A stretch of 64,000 nt of DNA from an uncultured Acinetobacter sp. (GCA_913777945.1 CAJYTY010000008.1:496001-560000); one strand, 5' to 3'; counted from the stretch's first letter, positions 18,948 through 28,818 are shown. Notes: generated from the sequence alone by a model not told the origin. A program made the numbers and translations.

Positions 18948-19586
18948 ATGCATCCATTTTTCCAAGAGTTAAAACAGGGCAGTCAGTCCCTTGGGTTGAA
19001 TCTAAGCGATGATGCTTTAGGATTGTTATTAAAGTATCAAGATGCCTTGGTATTATGGAACAAGGCATATAACCTGACCGCAATTCGAGATCCAAAAGAA
19101 ATGCTGGTCAAGCACTTGCTTGATAGTTTAAGCATTTTAAAAGATTTACCAGCGGGGCGTCTTTTAGACGTTGGTACAGGCGGCGGAATGCCCGGCATGA
19201 TTGTTGCCTTGTGTCAGCCTGAGCGTGATTGTGTATTGCTCGATTCGAACGGTAAAAAAATTCGTTTTCTCAAGCAATTTATTGCAGATTTAAAATTAAA
19301 AAATGTCATAGCAGTACAAACCCGCGTTGAAAACGAAGACTCGATCCAAGATTTGGGTAAATTTGATGTGGTGACCAGTCGTGCTTTTGCGTCGCTGTCA
19401 GATTTTGTTGCGGCAGCACGTCCGTATATGCACGATTCAACCGTGATTGCAGCAATGAAAGGCTTGGTACCGACCGAAGAGGCCGAACAGTTAAAAACTG
19501 AATTTTCATGTCAAGTGATCGAACTGCGTGTTCCACGTTTGGACGAGCAGCGTCATTTGCTTTTATTGCAACAATTAAAAAATTAA
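18948..19586 (+). CDS. rsmG: 16S rRNA (guanine(527)-N7)-methyltransferase RsmG
   Basis: A 212-residue SAM-dependent methyltransferase (formerly GidB). The NLTAIRDPKEMLVKHLLDSL segment and the SAM loop LLDVGTGGGMPGM are diagnostic, as is TSRAFASLSDFV. It methylates G527 of 16S rRNA, and loss gives low-level streptomycin resistance in several bacteria. It sits 13 bases before parA, the usual gidB-parA-parB order. Confidence 0.96.
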   Translation: MHPFFQELKQGSQSLGLNLSDDALGLLLKYQDALVLWNKAYNLTAIRDPKEMLVKHLLDSLSILKDLPAGRLLDVGTGGGMPGMIVALCQPERDCVLLDSNGKKIRFLKQFIADLKLKNVIAVQTRVENEDSIQDLGKFDVVTSRAFASLSDFVAAARPYMHDSTVIAAMKGLVPTEEAEQLKTEFSCQVIELRVPRLDEQRHLLLLQQLKN

Positions 19587-19599
19587 GTTTGGGGTTCTC

Positions 19600-20382
19600 A
19601 TGGCTCAGATTATTGCGATTGCAAACCAGAAGGGTGGCGTAGGTAAAACCACGACAGCTGTAAATCTGGCGGCCTCTTTAGCGGTATTGAAAAAACGGGT
19701 ATTGCTGGTGGATATGGATTCACAGGGTAATGCCACAATGGGGTCGGGTGTTCAAAAAAATGACCTGTTGTATTCAGTAACCGATGTTTTACTGGGTGAA
19801 GTTCCGATTGAAACCGCTATTACCAAGGCTGAGGTCGGCTACAAAGTTTTAGGTTCTAACCGTGACTTGGCAGGCGTCGAATTGGCAATTGCAGAGCAGG
19901 ATGGTCGCGAGTTTATTCTAAAAAAAGCGCTAGATACCATTCGTGATAAGTTTGATTACATTGTGATCGACTGTGCACCAAGTTTGAGTCTCATTACAGT
20001 CAATGCGCTTGCTGCGGTCGATAGTGTGATCATTCCGATGCAGTGCGAATATTATGCGCTAGAAGGTCTGGCTGACTTAACCCAGACTATTGATCGTATT
20101 CAGCAGGCGCTCAATCCGAATTTGCAGATCACTGGTGTCTTGCGTACCATGTATGATGCTCGAAACGCATTGACGCGTGATGTATCGGCAGAGCTTGAGC
20201 AGTTCTTTGGTAAAAAGCTTTACGATACGGTTATTCCGCGTAATGTTCGATTGGCCGAGGCGCCTGCACACGGCTTGCCGATTATTTACTTTGAAAAAAG
20301 TTCTAAAGGCGCGATAGCGTATTTAAACTTGGCTGCCGAGATGTTGAAGAAAAACAAAGTGAAAAAAGGAACCAGCGCATGA
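19600..20382 (+). CDS. parA: Chromosome-partitioning ATPase ParA (Soj)
   Basis: A 260-residue deviant-Walker P-loop ATPase that drives segregation of ParB-parS complexes. The Walker A motif is KGGVGKTTTAVNLA at residues 11-24, and DMDSQGNAT and VIDCAPSLSL follow. Its length, without an N-terminal HTH, fits chromosomal ParA. The stop overlaps parB by four bases. Confidence 0.96.
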   Translation: MAQIIAIANQKGGVGKTTTAVNLAASLAVLKKRVLLVDMDSQGNATMGSGVQKNDLLYSVTDVLLGEVPIETAITKAEVGYKVLGSNRDLAGVELAIAEQDGREFILKKALDTIRDKFDYIVIDCAPSLSLITVNALAAVDSVIIPMQCEYYALEGLADLTQTIDRIQQALNPNLQITGVLRTMYDARNALTRDVSAELEQFFGKKLYDTVIPRNVRLAEAPAHGLPIIYFEKSSKGAIAYLNLAAEMLKKNKVKKGTSA

Positions 20383-21269
20383 CCACAAAAAAACGAGGTT
20401 TGGCAAAAGGTCGCGGACTCGATGCATTACTTGGTTCGATTCAAAAAGAAAAACTCCAGCTTGAAGCACAGGCAATTGATCATGGTCAGCTAAAACAAGT
20501 CGATGTTGATCTGTTAAAACGTGGTGAGTATCAACCACGCCGATTTATTCAAGAACAAGATTTAAAAGAGCTTGCAGCATCAATTGAAAAACATGGTGTG
20601 ATGCAGCCGATCGTGATTCGTCCGATTCAAGATGATCAGTTTAGTTATGAAATTATCGCGGGTGAGCGTCGCTGGCGTGCAGCACAGTTGGCTGGATTGA
20701 AACAGGTTCCTGCAATTGTTCGTGATTTAAATGATCAGGTTGCCATTGCACTGGCTCTAATTGAAAATATCCAGCGTCAAGATCTCAATCCAATTGATCA
20801 AGCCTTGGCATTGCAACGCTTTCATGACGAATTTGGTCTGAGTCATCAGGAAATTGCCGAAACGGTGGGTAAGGCGAGAACAACAGTCAGCAATCTTCTG
20901 CGTTTACTCAGTCTCGATGATGTAATTAAAGACTTCATGCAAGAAGGGCAACTCGATATGGGTCATGCCCGTGCCATTCTGGCCTTAAAGGCAAAAGATC
21001 AAATTGCGATTGCAAAAGTCATCATTGATAAAAACCTGTCGGTTCGTCAAACCGAACAGTTGGTTCGCGAGTGGAATCAGCCGAAACAGTCAAAGCCTAA
21101 AGAGGCAACACCACCAGATATTGAGCAATTAACCCAGCGTTTATCTGAGCGTTTTGGTGCGCAGGTTAAAATTGACCACAACAAACAAGGTAAAGGTAAG
21201 TTGGTGATTCAGTACCATTCACTTGATGAGCTAGATGGTATTCTCACCCTGTGTTTGCCAGATGCGTAA
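20379..21269 (+). CDS. parB: Chromosome-partitioning protein ParB
   Basis: A 296-residue ParB. The start has the conserved RGLAKGRGLDALLG. The ParB/Srx CTPase domain shows GEYQPRRF and GERRWRAAQLAGL, and the parS-binding HTH includes HQEIAETVGKARTTVSNLLRLL. A C-terminal dimerisation segment ends the protein. The ATG overlaps the parA stop (ATGA). I saw no consensus parS site in the window. Confidence 0.96.
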   Translation: MTTKKRGLAKGRGLDALLGSIQKEKLQLEAQAIDHGQLKQVDVDLLKRGEYQPRRFIQEQDLKELAASIEKHGVMQPIVIRPIQDDQFSYEIIAGERRWRAAQLAGLKQVPAIVRDLNDQVAIALALIENIQRQDLNPIDQALALQRFHDEFGLSHQEIAETVGKARTTVSNLLRLLSLDDVIKDFMQEGQLDMGHARAILALKAKDQIAIAKVIIDKNLSVRQTEQLVREWNQPKQSKPKEATPPDIEQLTQRLSERFGAQVKIDHNKQGKGKLVIQYHSLDELDGILTLCLPDA

Positions 21270-21590
21270 TTGTTTGGTTTAAATACGCGGACTGATTTGC
21301 TATAGCTTTTCTGTATGAAATAAGGCGTCGATATGAACGGTATTGATGCCTTATTTTTATTGAAAATTCATACTTTTTTAAGCTTAAGACAACAACATCT
21401 GCCACCAAAACCATACGGTGCAAGTATTGAAGTATGTTAAACTCCAGCTCGCATCTAGTATGTTTATTTGTTCAAGGTGAATGTTGGTGGTTTACACTGC
21501 TGTTGTTGGCTCATTGAGATGAGTGAAGCAAGCTAAGGAACGCTAAGCACTACTTGATATTATGCTAGTGCCGAATTAGAGGTTGATTGA
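21270..21590. other. Intergenic region between parB and msbA
   Basis: A 321-base gap holding the parB terminator at 21319 and the msbA upstream region. A 13-base direct repeat (TGAGTGAAGCAAG) occurs at 21520 and again across the msbA start at 21588. No further gene is evident. Confidence 0.5.
21319..21358 (+). terminator. Terminator of the rsmG-parA-parB unit
   Basis: Fifteen-base stem AATAAGGCGTCGATA / TATTGATGCCTTATT, fully paired if two G:U pairs are allowed, with a seven-base loop and a T-run. Confidence 0.85.
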
Positions 21591-23315
21591 GTGAAGCAAG
21601 ATTTTAAGGTTTATATACGTCTAATATCCTATTTAAAACCTTATTGGGGTATCGCTTTGTTGGTGCTGATTGGTTTTGGTTTAAATGCCGCAACCGAAGT
21701 ATCAGTCGCAAAACTCTTAAAATATATTATTGATGCCATTCAACTCGGTAGTCGAGAAGACTTAGACTGGTTTCCTTTGCTAATTGTATTACTGGTCTTC
21801 TTCCGTGGTCTTGGCTTATTTATGGGTGGATACTACACTGCGGTGATTTCGCGTCGACTCATTTTTAGTATTCGACAAGAAGTTTATGCCAAACTTATGC
21901 GTCTGCCCTCGCAGTACTACCTCGATAATTCCTCTGGGCATATCTCTGCCAAGATCATGTACAACGTCGAGCAACTCACGGCAGCTTCCTCTGAATCATT
22001 AAAAATTATGGTGAAAGATGGTTTGGTGACCATGGGGTTATTGGGTTATCTGCTCTACACCAACTGGCGTCTTACGCTATGTATCTTTATTTTTATGCCG
22101 ATTATTGGCTTTTTGGTGCGTAAAGCATCGAAGCGCATGCGTAAACTGTCTATACAGGTGCAAAACACCATGGGCGATGTGAACCATGTGGTTCAAGAAA
22201 GTATCGCGGGTCAGGCCGTGGTCAAAAGCTTTGCAGGTGAAGCTTCAGAACAAAAACGTTTTTATACGTCATCTGAAGACAACTTAAAGCGCGGCTTGAA
22301 AATGGTGGTCGTGCAAAATCTAAACAGTCCGCTGGTTCAGTTGGTCATGGCGATGGCGATGAGCTTGATTGTATGGTTGGCACTTCGTCCACAAATTTTA
22401 GGCGATACCTCTGCGGGTGAGTTTGTGGCATATATTACCGCAGCGGGACTTTTGGCTAAGCCTGTAAAGAACTTGACCGATGTCAATGAAAAACTTCAGC
22501 GCGGTATTGCGGCGGCGTATTCGGTATTTGAAGTACTCGATTTGCCGACAGAAGAAAATAAAGGTGTATTAACGCCAAAACTTGAAGGCGGTGTACGCTT
22601 TGATCATGTGACACTTGAATATGCAGCCGGTGTAAAGGCCATTCAAGATTTTACATTGGATATTCAGGCAGGCCAAACCATTGCTTTGGTTGGTCGTTCG
22701 GGGGCTGGTAAAACCTCTTTGGTGAATTTGTTGGTTCGCTTTCAGGAAACTACTTCGGGTGGACTATATCTTGATGGTATTCCAATTCGTGATATTGAGC
22801 TCTCGGTGTTGCGTCAGCAAGTGGCGATGGTGAATCAGCAGGTGGTGTTGTTCAACCGTTCAGTGCGTGAAAACATTGCTTATGGCCAGCTTGAAGGTGC
22901 GGCAGATGAAGATATCATCGCGGCAGCAAAAGCCGCCTATGCGCACGAATTTATTATGAATTTACCTCAAGGCTACGACACGGTACTCGGTGCTCAAGGC
23001 CTGAATCTTTCTGGCGGTCAGCGCCAGCGTATTGCCATTGCACGTGCGATTTTAAAAAATGCGCCAATCTTGATTTTGGATGAAGCAACCAGTGCGCTAG
23101 ATAATGAATCCGAGCATTTCATTCAAAAAGCTTTCGATGAAGCGATGCAAAATCGAACCACACTGGTGATTGCGCATCGTCTGTCCACCATTGAAAATGC
23201 CGACATGATTGTGGTGATGGATAAAGGACAGATTGTTGAAAAAGGTACACATCAAGAGCTGTTAGATAAACAGGGCGCTTACTTCCAGTTGCATCAGCGT
23301 AATTTTGAGGAATAA
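21591..23315 (+). CDS. msbA: Lipid A ABC exporter MsbA
   Basis: A 574-residue half-transporter that flips core-lipid A across the inner membrane. An N-terminal six-helix domain is followed by an ATPase domain with Walker A GRSGAGKTS, signature LSGGQRQR and Walker B ILILDEATS. The start is GTG with AGAGG upstream. The six-base gap to lpxK, the classic partner, supports the MsbA call over a generic ABC exporter. Confidence 0.94.
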   Translation: MKQDFKVYIRLISYLKPYWGIALLVLIGFGLNAATEVSVAKLLKYIIDAIQLGSREDLDWFPLLIVLLVFFRGLGLFMGGYYTAVISRRLIFSIRQEVYAKLMRLPSQYYLDNSSGHISAKIMYNVEQLTAASSESLKIMVKDGLVTMGLLGYLLYTNWRLTLCIFIFMPIIGFLVRKASKRMRKLSIQVQNTMGDVNHVVQESIAGQAVVKSFAGEASEQKRFYTSSEDNLKRGLKMVVVQNLNSPLVQLVMAMAMSLIVWLALRPQILGDTSAGEFVAYITAAGLLAKPVKNLTDVNEKLQRGIAAAYSVFEVLDLPTEENKGVLTPKLEGGVRFDHVTLEYAAGVKAIQDFTLDIQAGQTIALVGRSGAGKTSLVNLLVRFQETTSGGLYLDGIPIRDIELSVLRQQVAMVNQQVVLFNRSVRENIAYGQLEGAADEDIIAAAKAAYAHEFIMNLPQGYDTVLGAQGLNLSGGQRQRIAIARAILKNAPILILDEATSALDNESEHFIQKAFDEAMQNRTTLVIAHRLSTIENADMIVVMDKGQIVEKGTHQELLDKQGAYFQLHQRNFEE

Positions 23316-23321
23316 AGATTC

Positions 23322-24329
23322 ATGTCTCTGGCACAGATCATTCAAGATGCATGGAACCGTCAAGCCAAATGGTTGGTGTTGCTGCGTCCACTGTCTTGGT
23401 TGTATTGTGCCGGTTCAAAGCTAAATAAATCTTTATTCGATACAAAACTGAAATCGGTATATCGTGCGCCGCTACCTGTACTGGTGATTGGGAATATTAC
23501 GGTAGGAGGAAGCGGCAAGACGCCATTACTGATTCGGTTGGTCAACTATTTGCAGCTCAAGGGCGTCCGCGTGGGTGTAATTAGTCGGGGTTATGGTGCT
23601 GAAGGCCCGTTTCCGGCGCTGGTTACTCAAACCTCGACACCCGAACAAGTGGGTGATGAACCTTGTTTAATTGTTCAGTCTACTCATGTGCCGATGGCTG
23701 TCGGCCCGAATCGTCAAGCATCAATCGAATTACTCATCAAACATCATCAGCTTGATCTCATTATTAGTGATGATGGATTACAGCACTGGGCGCTGGCACG
23801 TGATCTGGAGTGGATTGTGCTGGATTTAAACCGCGGTTTGGGCAATGAAAAATTATTGCCCGAAGGATTTCTACGGGAGTCCAAACAGCGCTTGGTTGGC
23901 GCGACAGTAATCGAGCATGGTCATGCGTCTCAGTCGCCGTTGAATATGTTTTTACAGCCAAGTGAACCTTATTTAATGTCGCCTACCCATGATGTCTCTC
24001 TTTTTAATCCTCATGAGAGTTTCTATGCAGTGGTGGGGATTGGTTTTCCGCAGCGGTTTTATACCACTTTAGAATCGATGGGAATCCATGATTTTCAATG
24101 TCATGAGTTTCCAGACCATCACGACTACCAGCTGGCAGATCTTGAATTTGACGATCGGCACGCCATTATTACCACTGAAAAAGATGCTGTAAAATTACTG
24201 CCTTTGCTAAAACAGCACCCGGAATTTAGTCGAAAAATTTGGGTGGTTCCTGTCGAGGCAGTTTTATCCGACGCCTGCTACACTTTGCTCGAAGAGCAGC
24301 TTACAACACTTGGAATTCGCTTTTCTTAG
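23322..24329 (+). CDS. lpxK: Tetraacyldisaccharide 4'-kinase LpxK
   Basis: A 335-residue membrane-associated kinase that phosphorylates the 4' position of the lipid A precursor. The P-loop is GNITVGGSGKTPL and the DDGLQHW motif lies near residue 149. ITTEKDAVKL is near the C-terminus. It is sandwiched between msbA and kdsB with short gaps, an LPS-biosynthesis operon. Confidence 0.96.
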   Translation: MSLAQIIQDAWNRQAKWLVLLRPLSWLYCAGSKLNKSLFDTKLKSVYRAPLPVLVIGNITVGGSGKTPLLIRLVNYLQLKGVRVGVISRGYGAEGPFPALVTQTSTPEQVGDEPCLIVQSTHVPMAVGPNRQASIELLIKHHQLDLIISDDGLQHWALARDLEWIVLDLNRGLGNEKLLPEGFLRESKQRLVGATVIEHGHASQSPLNMFLQPSEPYLMSPTHDVSLFNPHESFYAVVGIGFPQRFYTTLESMGIHDFQCHEFPDHHDYQLADLEFDDRHAIITTEKDAVKLLPLLKQHPEFSRKIWVVPVEAVLSDACYTLLEEQLTTLGIRFS

Positions 24330-24338
24330 GACATTCAT

Positions 24339-25100
24339 ATGAAACATATTGTTATCCCGGCTCGATTTTCCAGTACTCGTTTGCCTGGAAAGCCATTGCT
24401 TGAGATTCATGGGCGTCCGATGATCTTACGTGTGGTTGATCAGGCCAAAAAAGTAGAGGGTTTTGATGATCTATGCGTTGCAACCGATGATGAGCGAATT
24501 GCAGAAGTCTGTCGTGCAGAGCAAATCGATGTGGTCATGACCAATCCTGCTCATCCATCAGGAACAGATCGATTAAGTGAAGTAGCGCGTATTAAGGGCT
24601 GGGGCAAAGACGATATTATTGTCAATGTTCAAGGGGACGAGCCGCTTTTACCTGCAGCACTGGTGCAACAGGTCGCATCACTGTTGGTGGCTAAGCCAGA
24701 TTGCTCGATGTCGACTTTATGTGAGTCGATTCATTCTTTAGAAGAGTTCGAGCGTGACAGTATTGTCAAAGTGGTGATGAACAATGTGCAAGAAGCCCTG
24801 TATTTTAGTCGCGCCACAATACCGTACGACCGTGATGCAGCTCAGAAACAGGTTTCATCAAGTTTTGATCACGCTTACCGTCACTTGGGTTTGTATGCGT
24901 ATCGCGTGAGCCTGTTACAAGAATATGTGAAATGGTCGCAAGGTGTGCTTGAGAAACTTGAGAGTTTGGAGCAGCTTCGTGTACTCGAAAATGGACATCG
25001 TATTGCCATTGCTGTTGCAGACAGTGCACTTCCACCGGGTGTGGATACACCTGAAGATCTGGCGCGTTTAAACGCATTGCCTGTTTCATATTTTGATTAA
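24339..25100 (+). CDS. kdsB: 3-deoxy-manno-octulosonate cytidylyltransferase KdsB
   Basis: A 253-residue enzyme that activates Kdo as CMP-Kdo for lipid A core synthesis. Signatures are [15 protein letters not shown] near the start, ATDDERI and NVQGDEPLL, with HLGLYAYR later. The ATG has AGGA upstream and the gene follows lpxK by nine bases. Confidence 0.96.
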   Translation: MKHIVIPARFSSTRLPGKPLLEIHGRPMILRVVDQAKKVEGFDDLCVATDDERIAEVCRAEQIDVVMTNPAHPSGTDRLSEVARIKGWGKDDIIVNVQGDEPLLPAALVQQVASLLVAKPDCSMSTLCESIHSLEEFERDSIVKVVMNNVQEALYFSRATIPYDRDAAQKQVSSSFDHAYRHLGLYAYRVSLLQEYVKWSQGVLEKLESLEQLRVLENGHRIAIAVADSALPPGVDTPEDLARLNALPVSYFD

Positions 25101-25114
25101 TTGGAAATGATGGC

Positions 25115-26101
25115 GTGAAACAGCATCAAGCAAAGGTTTATCCTTGGCAAGCTACAGTGTGGAAATCGCTCACAGGACGTTTCCCTCAATTGGGTCATGG
25201 CCTGTTATTTTATGGAAAGTCGGGCAGTGGCAAACACGCTTTTGCATTACATTTTTTAAGCTGGGTGCTGTGTACGCAAAAAAAACCAGAAGGTGCGTGC
25301 GGTGAATGCATCAGTTGTCAGTGGCTTAAATCGGATACTCATCCAAATTATGTGTATATCACTACCGATGACGACAATAAAAAACAAAATGCTAAAATCA
25401 AGATTGAAAAAATCCGCGATCTGCTGCCGTTTGTGCAGCAAACCGTCGATGGCTGGCGCGTTATTGTGATTGAGCCAGCAGAGGCTTTAAATATCGCGTC
25501 TGCAAATGCATTACTGAAAACGCTTGAAGAACCCGGCGAGAAAGTATTGATTATCTTGATTGCCGATCATTATCTGAAGCTTCCAGCAACCATTCGAAGC
25601 CGCCTTCAGCATTTTTCACTGGATCGAATGACCTTTGATCAGGCACAGGACTATTTAATCGAACAACTACCAACGCTCGATCCAGCAGAAATTCAGCTTC
25701 TGTTAAATTTGAGCAATGACATGCCGCTCAAGGCGGTAGAGCTTGCAGAAGCTGACTGGTTTAACAAGCGCCGTGATTTTGTATCTGACTGGATTAAACT
25801 GGTCAAACAGAAAAATATGCCCTTGATGATTGCATCGAAGTGGCAAAAAGAGCTAGCGGCGGCAGATTGGCTGATCATGTTTGAATACTTGTTGGGTGAT
25901 TTAATTTGTGTCAAGCTAAATCAGGATCCTAAGAATATTGATTTGGACTTTAAGGAACTGTCGGGTGAGTATGCACTTGAACAACTCTTTGATCTATATG
26001 CGCAGATCCAGCATTCAAAACAATTGATCGGACAGAATGTTCAAACCAATCTTGTGATCGATCAATTGTTTATTCAGCTCATGAACGTCAATGGGAGTTG
26101 A
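25115..26101 (+). CDS. holB: DNA polymerase III subunit delta' (HolB)
   Basis: A 328-residue clamp-loader subunit. The P-loop region is altered (GKSGSGKHA), as expected for delta', which does not hydrolyse ATP. The zinc-binding cysteines are in CGECISCQW, and the sensor region EPAEALNIASANALLKTLEEP is nearly invariant in DnaX/HolB proteins. The start is GTG. The stop lies two bases before the pilZ ATG. Confidence 0.93.
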   Translation: MKQHQAKVYPWQATVWKSLTGRFPQLGHGLLFYGKSGSGKHAFALHFLSWVLCTQKKPEGACGECISCQWLKSDTHPNYVYITTDDDNKKQNAKIKIEKIRDLLPFVQQTVDGWRVIVIEPAEALNIASANALLKTLEEPGEKVLIILIADHYLKLPATIRSRLQHFSLDRMTFDQAQDYLIEQLPTLDPAEIQLLLNLSNDMPLKAVELAEADWFNKRRDFVSDWIKLVKQKNMPLMIASKWQKELAAADWLIMFEYLLGDLICVKLNQDPKNIDLDFKELSGEYALEQLFDLYAQIQHSKQLIGQNVQTNLVIDQLFIQLMNVNGS

Positions 26102-26103
26102 AC

Positions 26104-26448
26104 ATGGAATCGAGAATTAGTGGCGGCCTGATTCATGTGCACATTCCGGATCGGGCAACCTTGCAAGCCAGTTACATGCATTTTGTACAAGGTGGCGGCT
26201 TGTTTATTCCTTCTAGAGAGGCAGTCACGTTAGGCGAGGAGATATTTGTTCTTGCAACCTTGCCTGAACAAACACTGAAAATTCCACTTACGGGAAAAGT
26301 CATTTGGATTTCTCGTAAGCAAGCTGGAATCAAACCACAAGGGTTTGCCATACAGCTCTCTGGAGAACGAGGTATATACTATAAAACTGAAGCCGAAAAA
26401 ATTTTGGCAGGTAGTATGTCCTCAGATCGTTCAAATTTTACCATGTAG
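26104..26448 (+). CDS. pilZ: Type IV pilus assembly protein PilZ
   Basis: A 114-residue PilZ-domain protein. SYMHFVQGGGLFIPS and the GKVIWISRKQAG strand resemble PilZ of Pseudomonas aeruginosa, needed for type IV pilus biogenesis. The RxxxR and DxSxxG residues used by c-di-GMP-binding PilZ proteins are not visible, as in the founding PilZ. I take ATG 26104 rather than TTG 26098. The holB-pilZ-tatD order is also seen in Pseudomonas. Confidence 0.88.
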   Translation: MESRISGGLIHVHIPDRATLQASYMHFVQGGGLFIPSREAVTLGEEIFVLATLPEQTLKIPLTGKVIWISRKQAGIKPQGFAIQLSGERGIYYKTEAEKILAGSMSSDRSNFTM

Positions 26449-26463
26449 TTTTAGGAAAGAATT

Positions 26464-27237
26464 GTGTTTGTAGATACGCATTGTCATTTAACCATGCTCG
26501 ACTTAACGCCATATGGTGGTGATTTGGATCAGGCACTAAACGAAGCGCGCGCGGCAGGTGTATCTAAATTTATGAGCATCTCTGTCGATCTTGATGACCA
26601 TATCGCATTATCAGCAATTGCAGCGCGTCATGAAGATGTCGGGTATACGGTAGGGGTGCATCCGTGTGAAGATGTTGAAGTCATGGCACGAGCAACGACA
26701 GAGTATTTGGTCGAGTTGGCTCAACCTGAAAAAGTCTGGGCACTTGGTGAAACAGGGCTCGACTATTATCACAGTGCGGAATTCGTCGATCAGCAAAAGG
26801 CCTGTTTTGCGCGACATTTGCAGGCATCCAAACAGGTCGGAAAGCCTGTGGTGGTGCATACACGTTCTGCCAAGACCGATACCATTGATATCATTCGTGC
26901 AGAGCAATCGACACACGGTATTTTGCACTGTTTTACCGAAGACTGGGAAACCGCTAAAGCTGCTTTGGACTGCGGTTATTATATTTCGTTCTCGGGGATT
27001 GTATCGTTTAAAAATGCGCAAGATTTACGCGATGTTGCCAAACAAGTGCCGCTTGATCGTCTGCTGATTGAAACCGATAGTCCATATCTTGCGCCAGTAC
27101 CGTATCGCGGTAAATCAAATGAACCAAAATACGTGCCATATGTAGCCAAAGCGTTGAGTGATGTATATGATAAATCACTCGAGGAGATTGCATTGATTAC
27201 ACGTCAAAATTTTGAAAATCTCCTTGCAAACACATAA
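26464..27237 (+). CDS. TatD-family metal-dependent hydrolase/DNase
   Basis: A 257-residue TIM-barrel metallohydrolase. Metal ligands appear in VDTHCHL at the N-terminus, GETGLDYY (Glu), VVHTRSA and HCFTEDWE (His), and ETDSPYLAP (Asp). Such proteins are 3'-5' DNases or related hydrolases (YcfH/YabD branch). The start is GTG at 26464, 15 bases after pilZ, with GGAAAG upstream. Confidence 0.93.
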   Translation: MFVDTHCHLTMLDLTPYGGDLDQALNEARAAGVSKFMSISVDLDDHIALSAIAARHEDVGYTVGVHPCEDVEVMARATTEYLVELAQPEKVWALGETGLDYYHSAEFVDQQKACFARHLQASKQVGKPVVVHTRSAKTDTIDIIRAEQSTHGILHCFTEDWETAKAALDCGYYISFSGIVSFKNAQDLRDVAKQVPLDRLLIETDSPYLAPVPYRGKSNEPKYVPYVAKALSDVYDKSLEEIALITRQNFENLLANT

Positions 27238-27269
27238 CTTTAAAATGACATAGATAAGCGAGTGACGGC

Positions 27270-27887
27270 GTGAAGATGGATCGACAAGCTCAGTTCAGGG
27301 CAAGAGAAGCATTAATATTTGAAGTGGCAGAGCAACTTCTTCTCGACAATGGAGAAGCCGGTATGACACTTGATGCCTTGGCTGCTGAACTGGATCTTGC
27401 CAAAGGAACGCTGTACAAGCATTTTCAGAGTAAAGATGAATTGTATATGCTGCTTATTGTTCGTAATGAGCGCATGTTGCTAGAAATGGTACAGGACAAA
27501 GAAAAAACCTTTCCAGAGCATCTGGCATTCTTTATGTTGCATCATTTACATCATCCCGAACGTACAGTGTTATTTCATCAAATCGAAGAACGCTTATCGA
27601 CTACTGGTCAGGGAATTTATCATCTGTTTCAAGAGTTATATCAGGTGCGCAAACAGCGCTTGAGAATCATCATCAACATGACTGAAAAATATCTTGAAGA
27701 AATTCATAGTACCATGCCGGTGCGGGACTATTTGGCTGCAATTTGGTCGCTGACCCATGGCGCAGCGGCTATTTTAAATTCGAGCTTTTATCAGCGCTAT
27801 TTAGGATCTCGCGATACTTTACGCGTGGCCTATATTGATCAGGCATTGGCGCTTCCAAAACATTTTCAAGAACCTCATTTTGTTTAG
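27270..27887 (+). CDS. TetR/AcrR-family transcriptional regulator
   Basis: A 205-residue regulator with an N-terminal TetR helix-turn-helix (MTLDALAAELDLAKGTLYKHF, residues 31-51) and a helical ligand domain. The annotated start is GTG; the ATG two codons inside is equally plausible. It lies nine bases before gspH, so it may be co-transcribed with the pseudopilin genes, but whether it regulates them is unknown. Confidence 0.9.
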   Translation: MKMDRQAQFRAREALIFEVAEQLLLDNGEAGMTLDALAAELDLAKGTLYKHFQSKDELYMLLIVRNERMLLEMVQDKEKTFPEHLAFFMLHHLHHPERTVLFHQIEERLSTTGQGIYHLFQELYQVRKQRLRIIINMTEKYLEEIHSTMPVRDYLAAIWSLTHGAAAILNSSFYQRYLGSRDTLRVAYIDQALALPKHFQEPHFV

Positions 27888-27896
27888 AGTATCCAC

Positions 27897-28442
27897 ATGA
27901 ACAATAAACCACTGCGGCAGTCCGGTTTTACCTTGGTCGAGCTGATGGTGGTCATTGTAATTGTTGGAATTTTAGCGTCACTGATTGTTTTGAATATAAG
28001 TGGTGTAGATCAGCGTAAAGCCATGCAGGCGCGCGAGTTCTTTCTCTTGGATTTACAGCGTATTAATCGCGAAGCTACAGATCAGGGGCGAATTCTAGCG
28101 CTGGCAACACTTCCACAAACCGATGTACGCCCATTTGGCTACCAGATACTTGAGTACATAGAACCGTCTGCTCAAACCGTCATTCAGGCCAATAACAAAT
28201 GGCAAGTCTACAAAGACCTTCCAGTGCGCTCATTGCCTACCAATATCAGCTTTCAAATTCGGCCTGTAGATTACGATTATCGTGCCGCATCGAATCAGGA
28301 TCTGGTGGGGCAACAGGCGCCTCAGTTGGTCTGGTTAGGAAATGGCGAAGTTAAACCTGTTGGCATCCAGTTTTATTCTGCCCAGACACCAGTCGGTGCA
28401 GAAATTGAAGTAGATCACTTGGGTAAAATAAATGAAAACTAA
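27897..28442 (+). CDS. gspH: Type II secretion minor pseudopilin GspH
   Basis: A 181-residue protein with a prepilin leader: basic start, then GFTLVELMVVIVIVGILA with Glu5 of the mature protein. It is processed by the PilD peptidase at G-F. The variable C-domain is soluble and periplasmic. It heads four consecutive minor-pseudopilin genes (H-I-J-K) that cap the T2SS pseudopilus; the subunit letter follows from order and length. Confidence 0.88.
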   Translation: MNNKPLRQSGFTLVELMVVIVIVGILASLIVLNISGVDQRKAMQAREFFLLDLQRINREATDQGRILALATLPQTDVRPFGYQILEYIEPSAQTVIQANNKWQVYKDLPVRSLPTNISFQIRPVDYDYRAASNQDLVGQQAPQLVWLGNGEVKPVGIQFYSAQTPVGAEIEVDHLGKINEN

Positions 28443-28818
28443 AGGGTTTACATTATTAGAAGTGATGGTGGCGCTCGCGATTTTTGCAACCGCTGCGGTG
28501 GCCTTGACCAAGCTCGGTATGCAGTATACTCAGTCTACGGCCAATGCCGTATTAAGAACCAAAGCACAATTCGTGGCAATGAACGAAGCCGCCATGATGC
28601 AAATTAATCGTGAATGGATGCAAGGCACATCTTCAAAGCAAGTGACGTCTCAGGGTGAAACGTGGCAAGTCGATAAAACTGCGCAGGCGACGATTAGCCC
28701 AAACGTACAGCGGATTGAAATTCAGATCAGCCGCTTTGATCCTCAGCAAAACAAAGTTGAAGCGGGAATTACGCATATGGTGTTTTTCAATTATCCGCCT
28801 AAAGAAAACGTCTCATGA
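28432..28818 (+). CDS. gspI: Type II secretion minor pseudopilin GspI
   Basis: A 128-residue prepilin-like protein with cleavage motif KGFTLLEVMVALAIFATAA. Its size and the MNEAAMMQINREW segment fit GspI, the nucleating subunit of the GspI-J-K tip complex. It overlaps gspH by 11 bases and gspJ by four. Confidence 0.9.
   Translation: MKTKGFTLLEVMVALAIFATAAVALTKLGMQYTQSTANAVLRTKAQFVAMNEAAMMQINREWMQGTSSKQVTSQGETWQVDKTAQATISPNVQRIEIQISRFDPQQNKVEAGITHMVFFNYPPKENVS

Noticed and set aside
19500..21300. Possible parS site near parAB (TGTTCCACGTTTGGAC at about 19530)
   Set aside because: It matches the 16-base parS consensus poorly and lacks the palindrome, and lies inside the rsmG coding region.
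26611..27067. Open frames of 130-136 codons on both strands within the TatD gene
   Set aside because: Shadows of a clear TatD gene; their translations lack conserved motifs.
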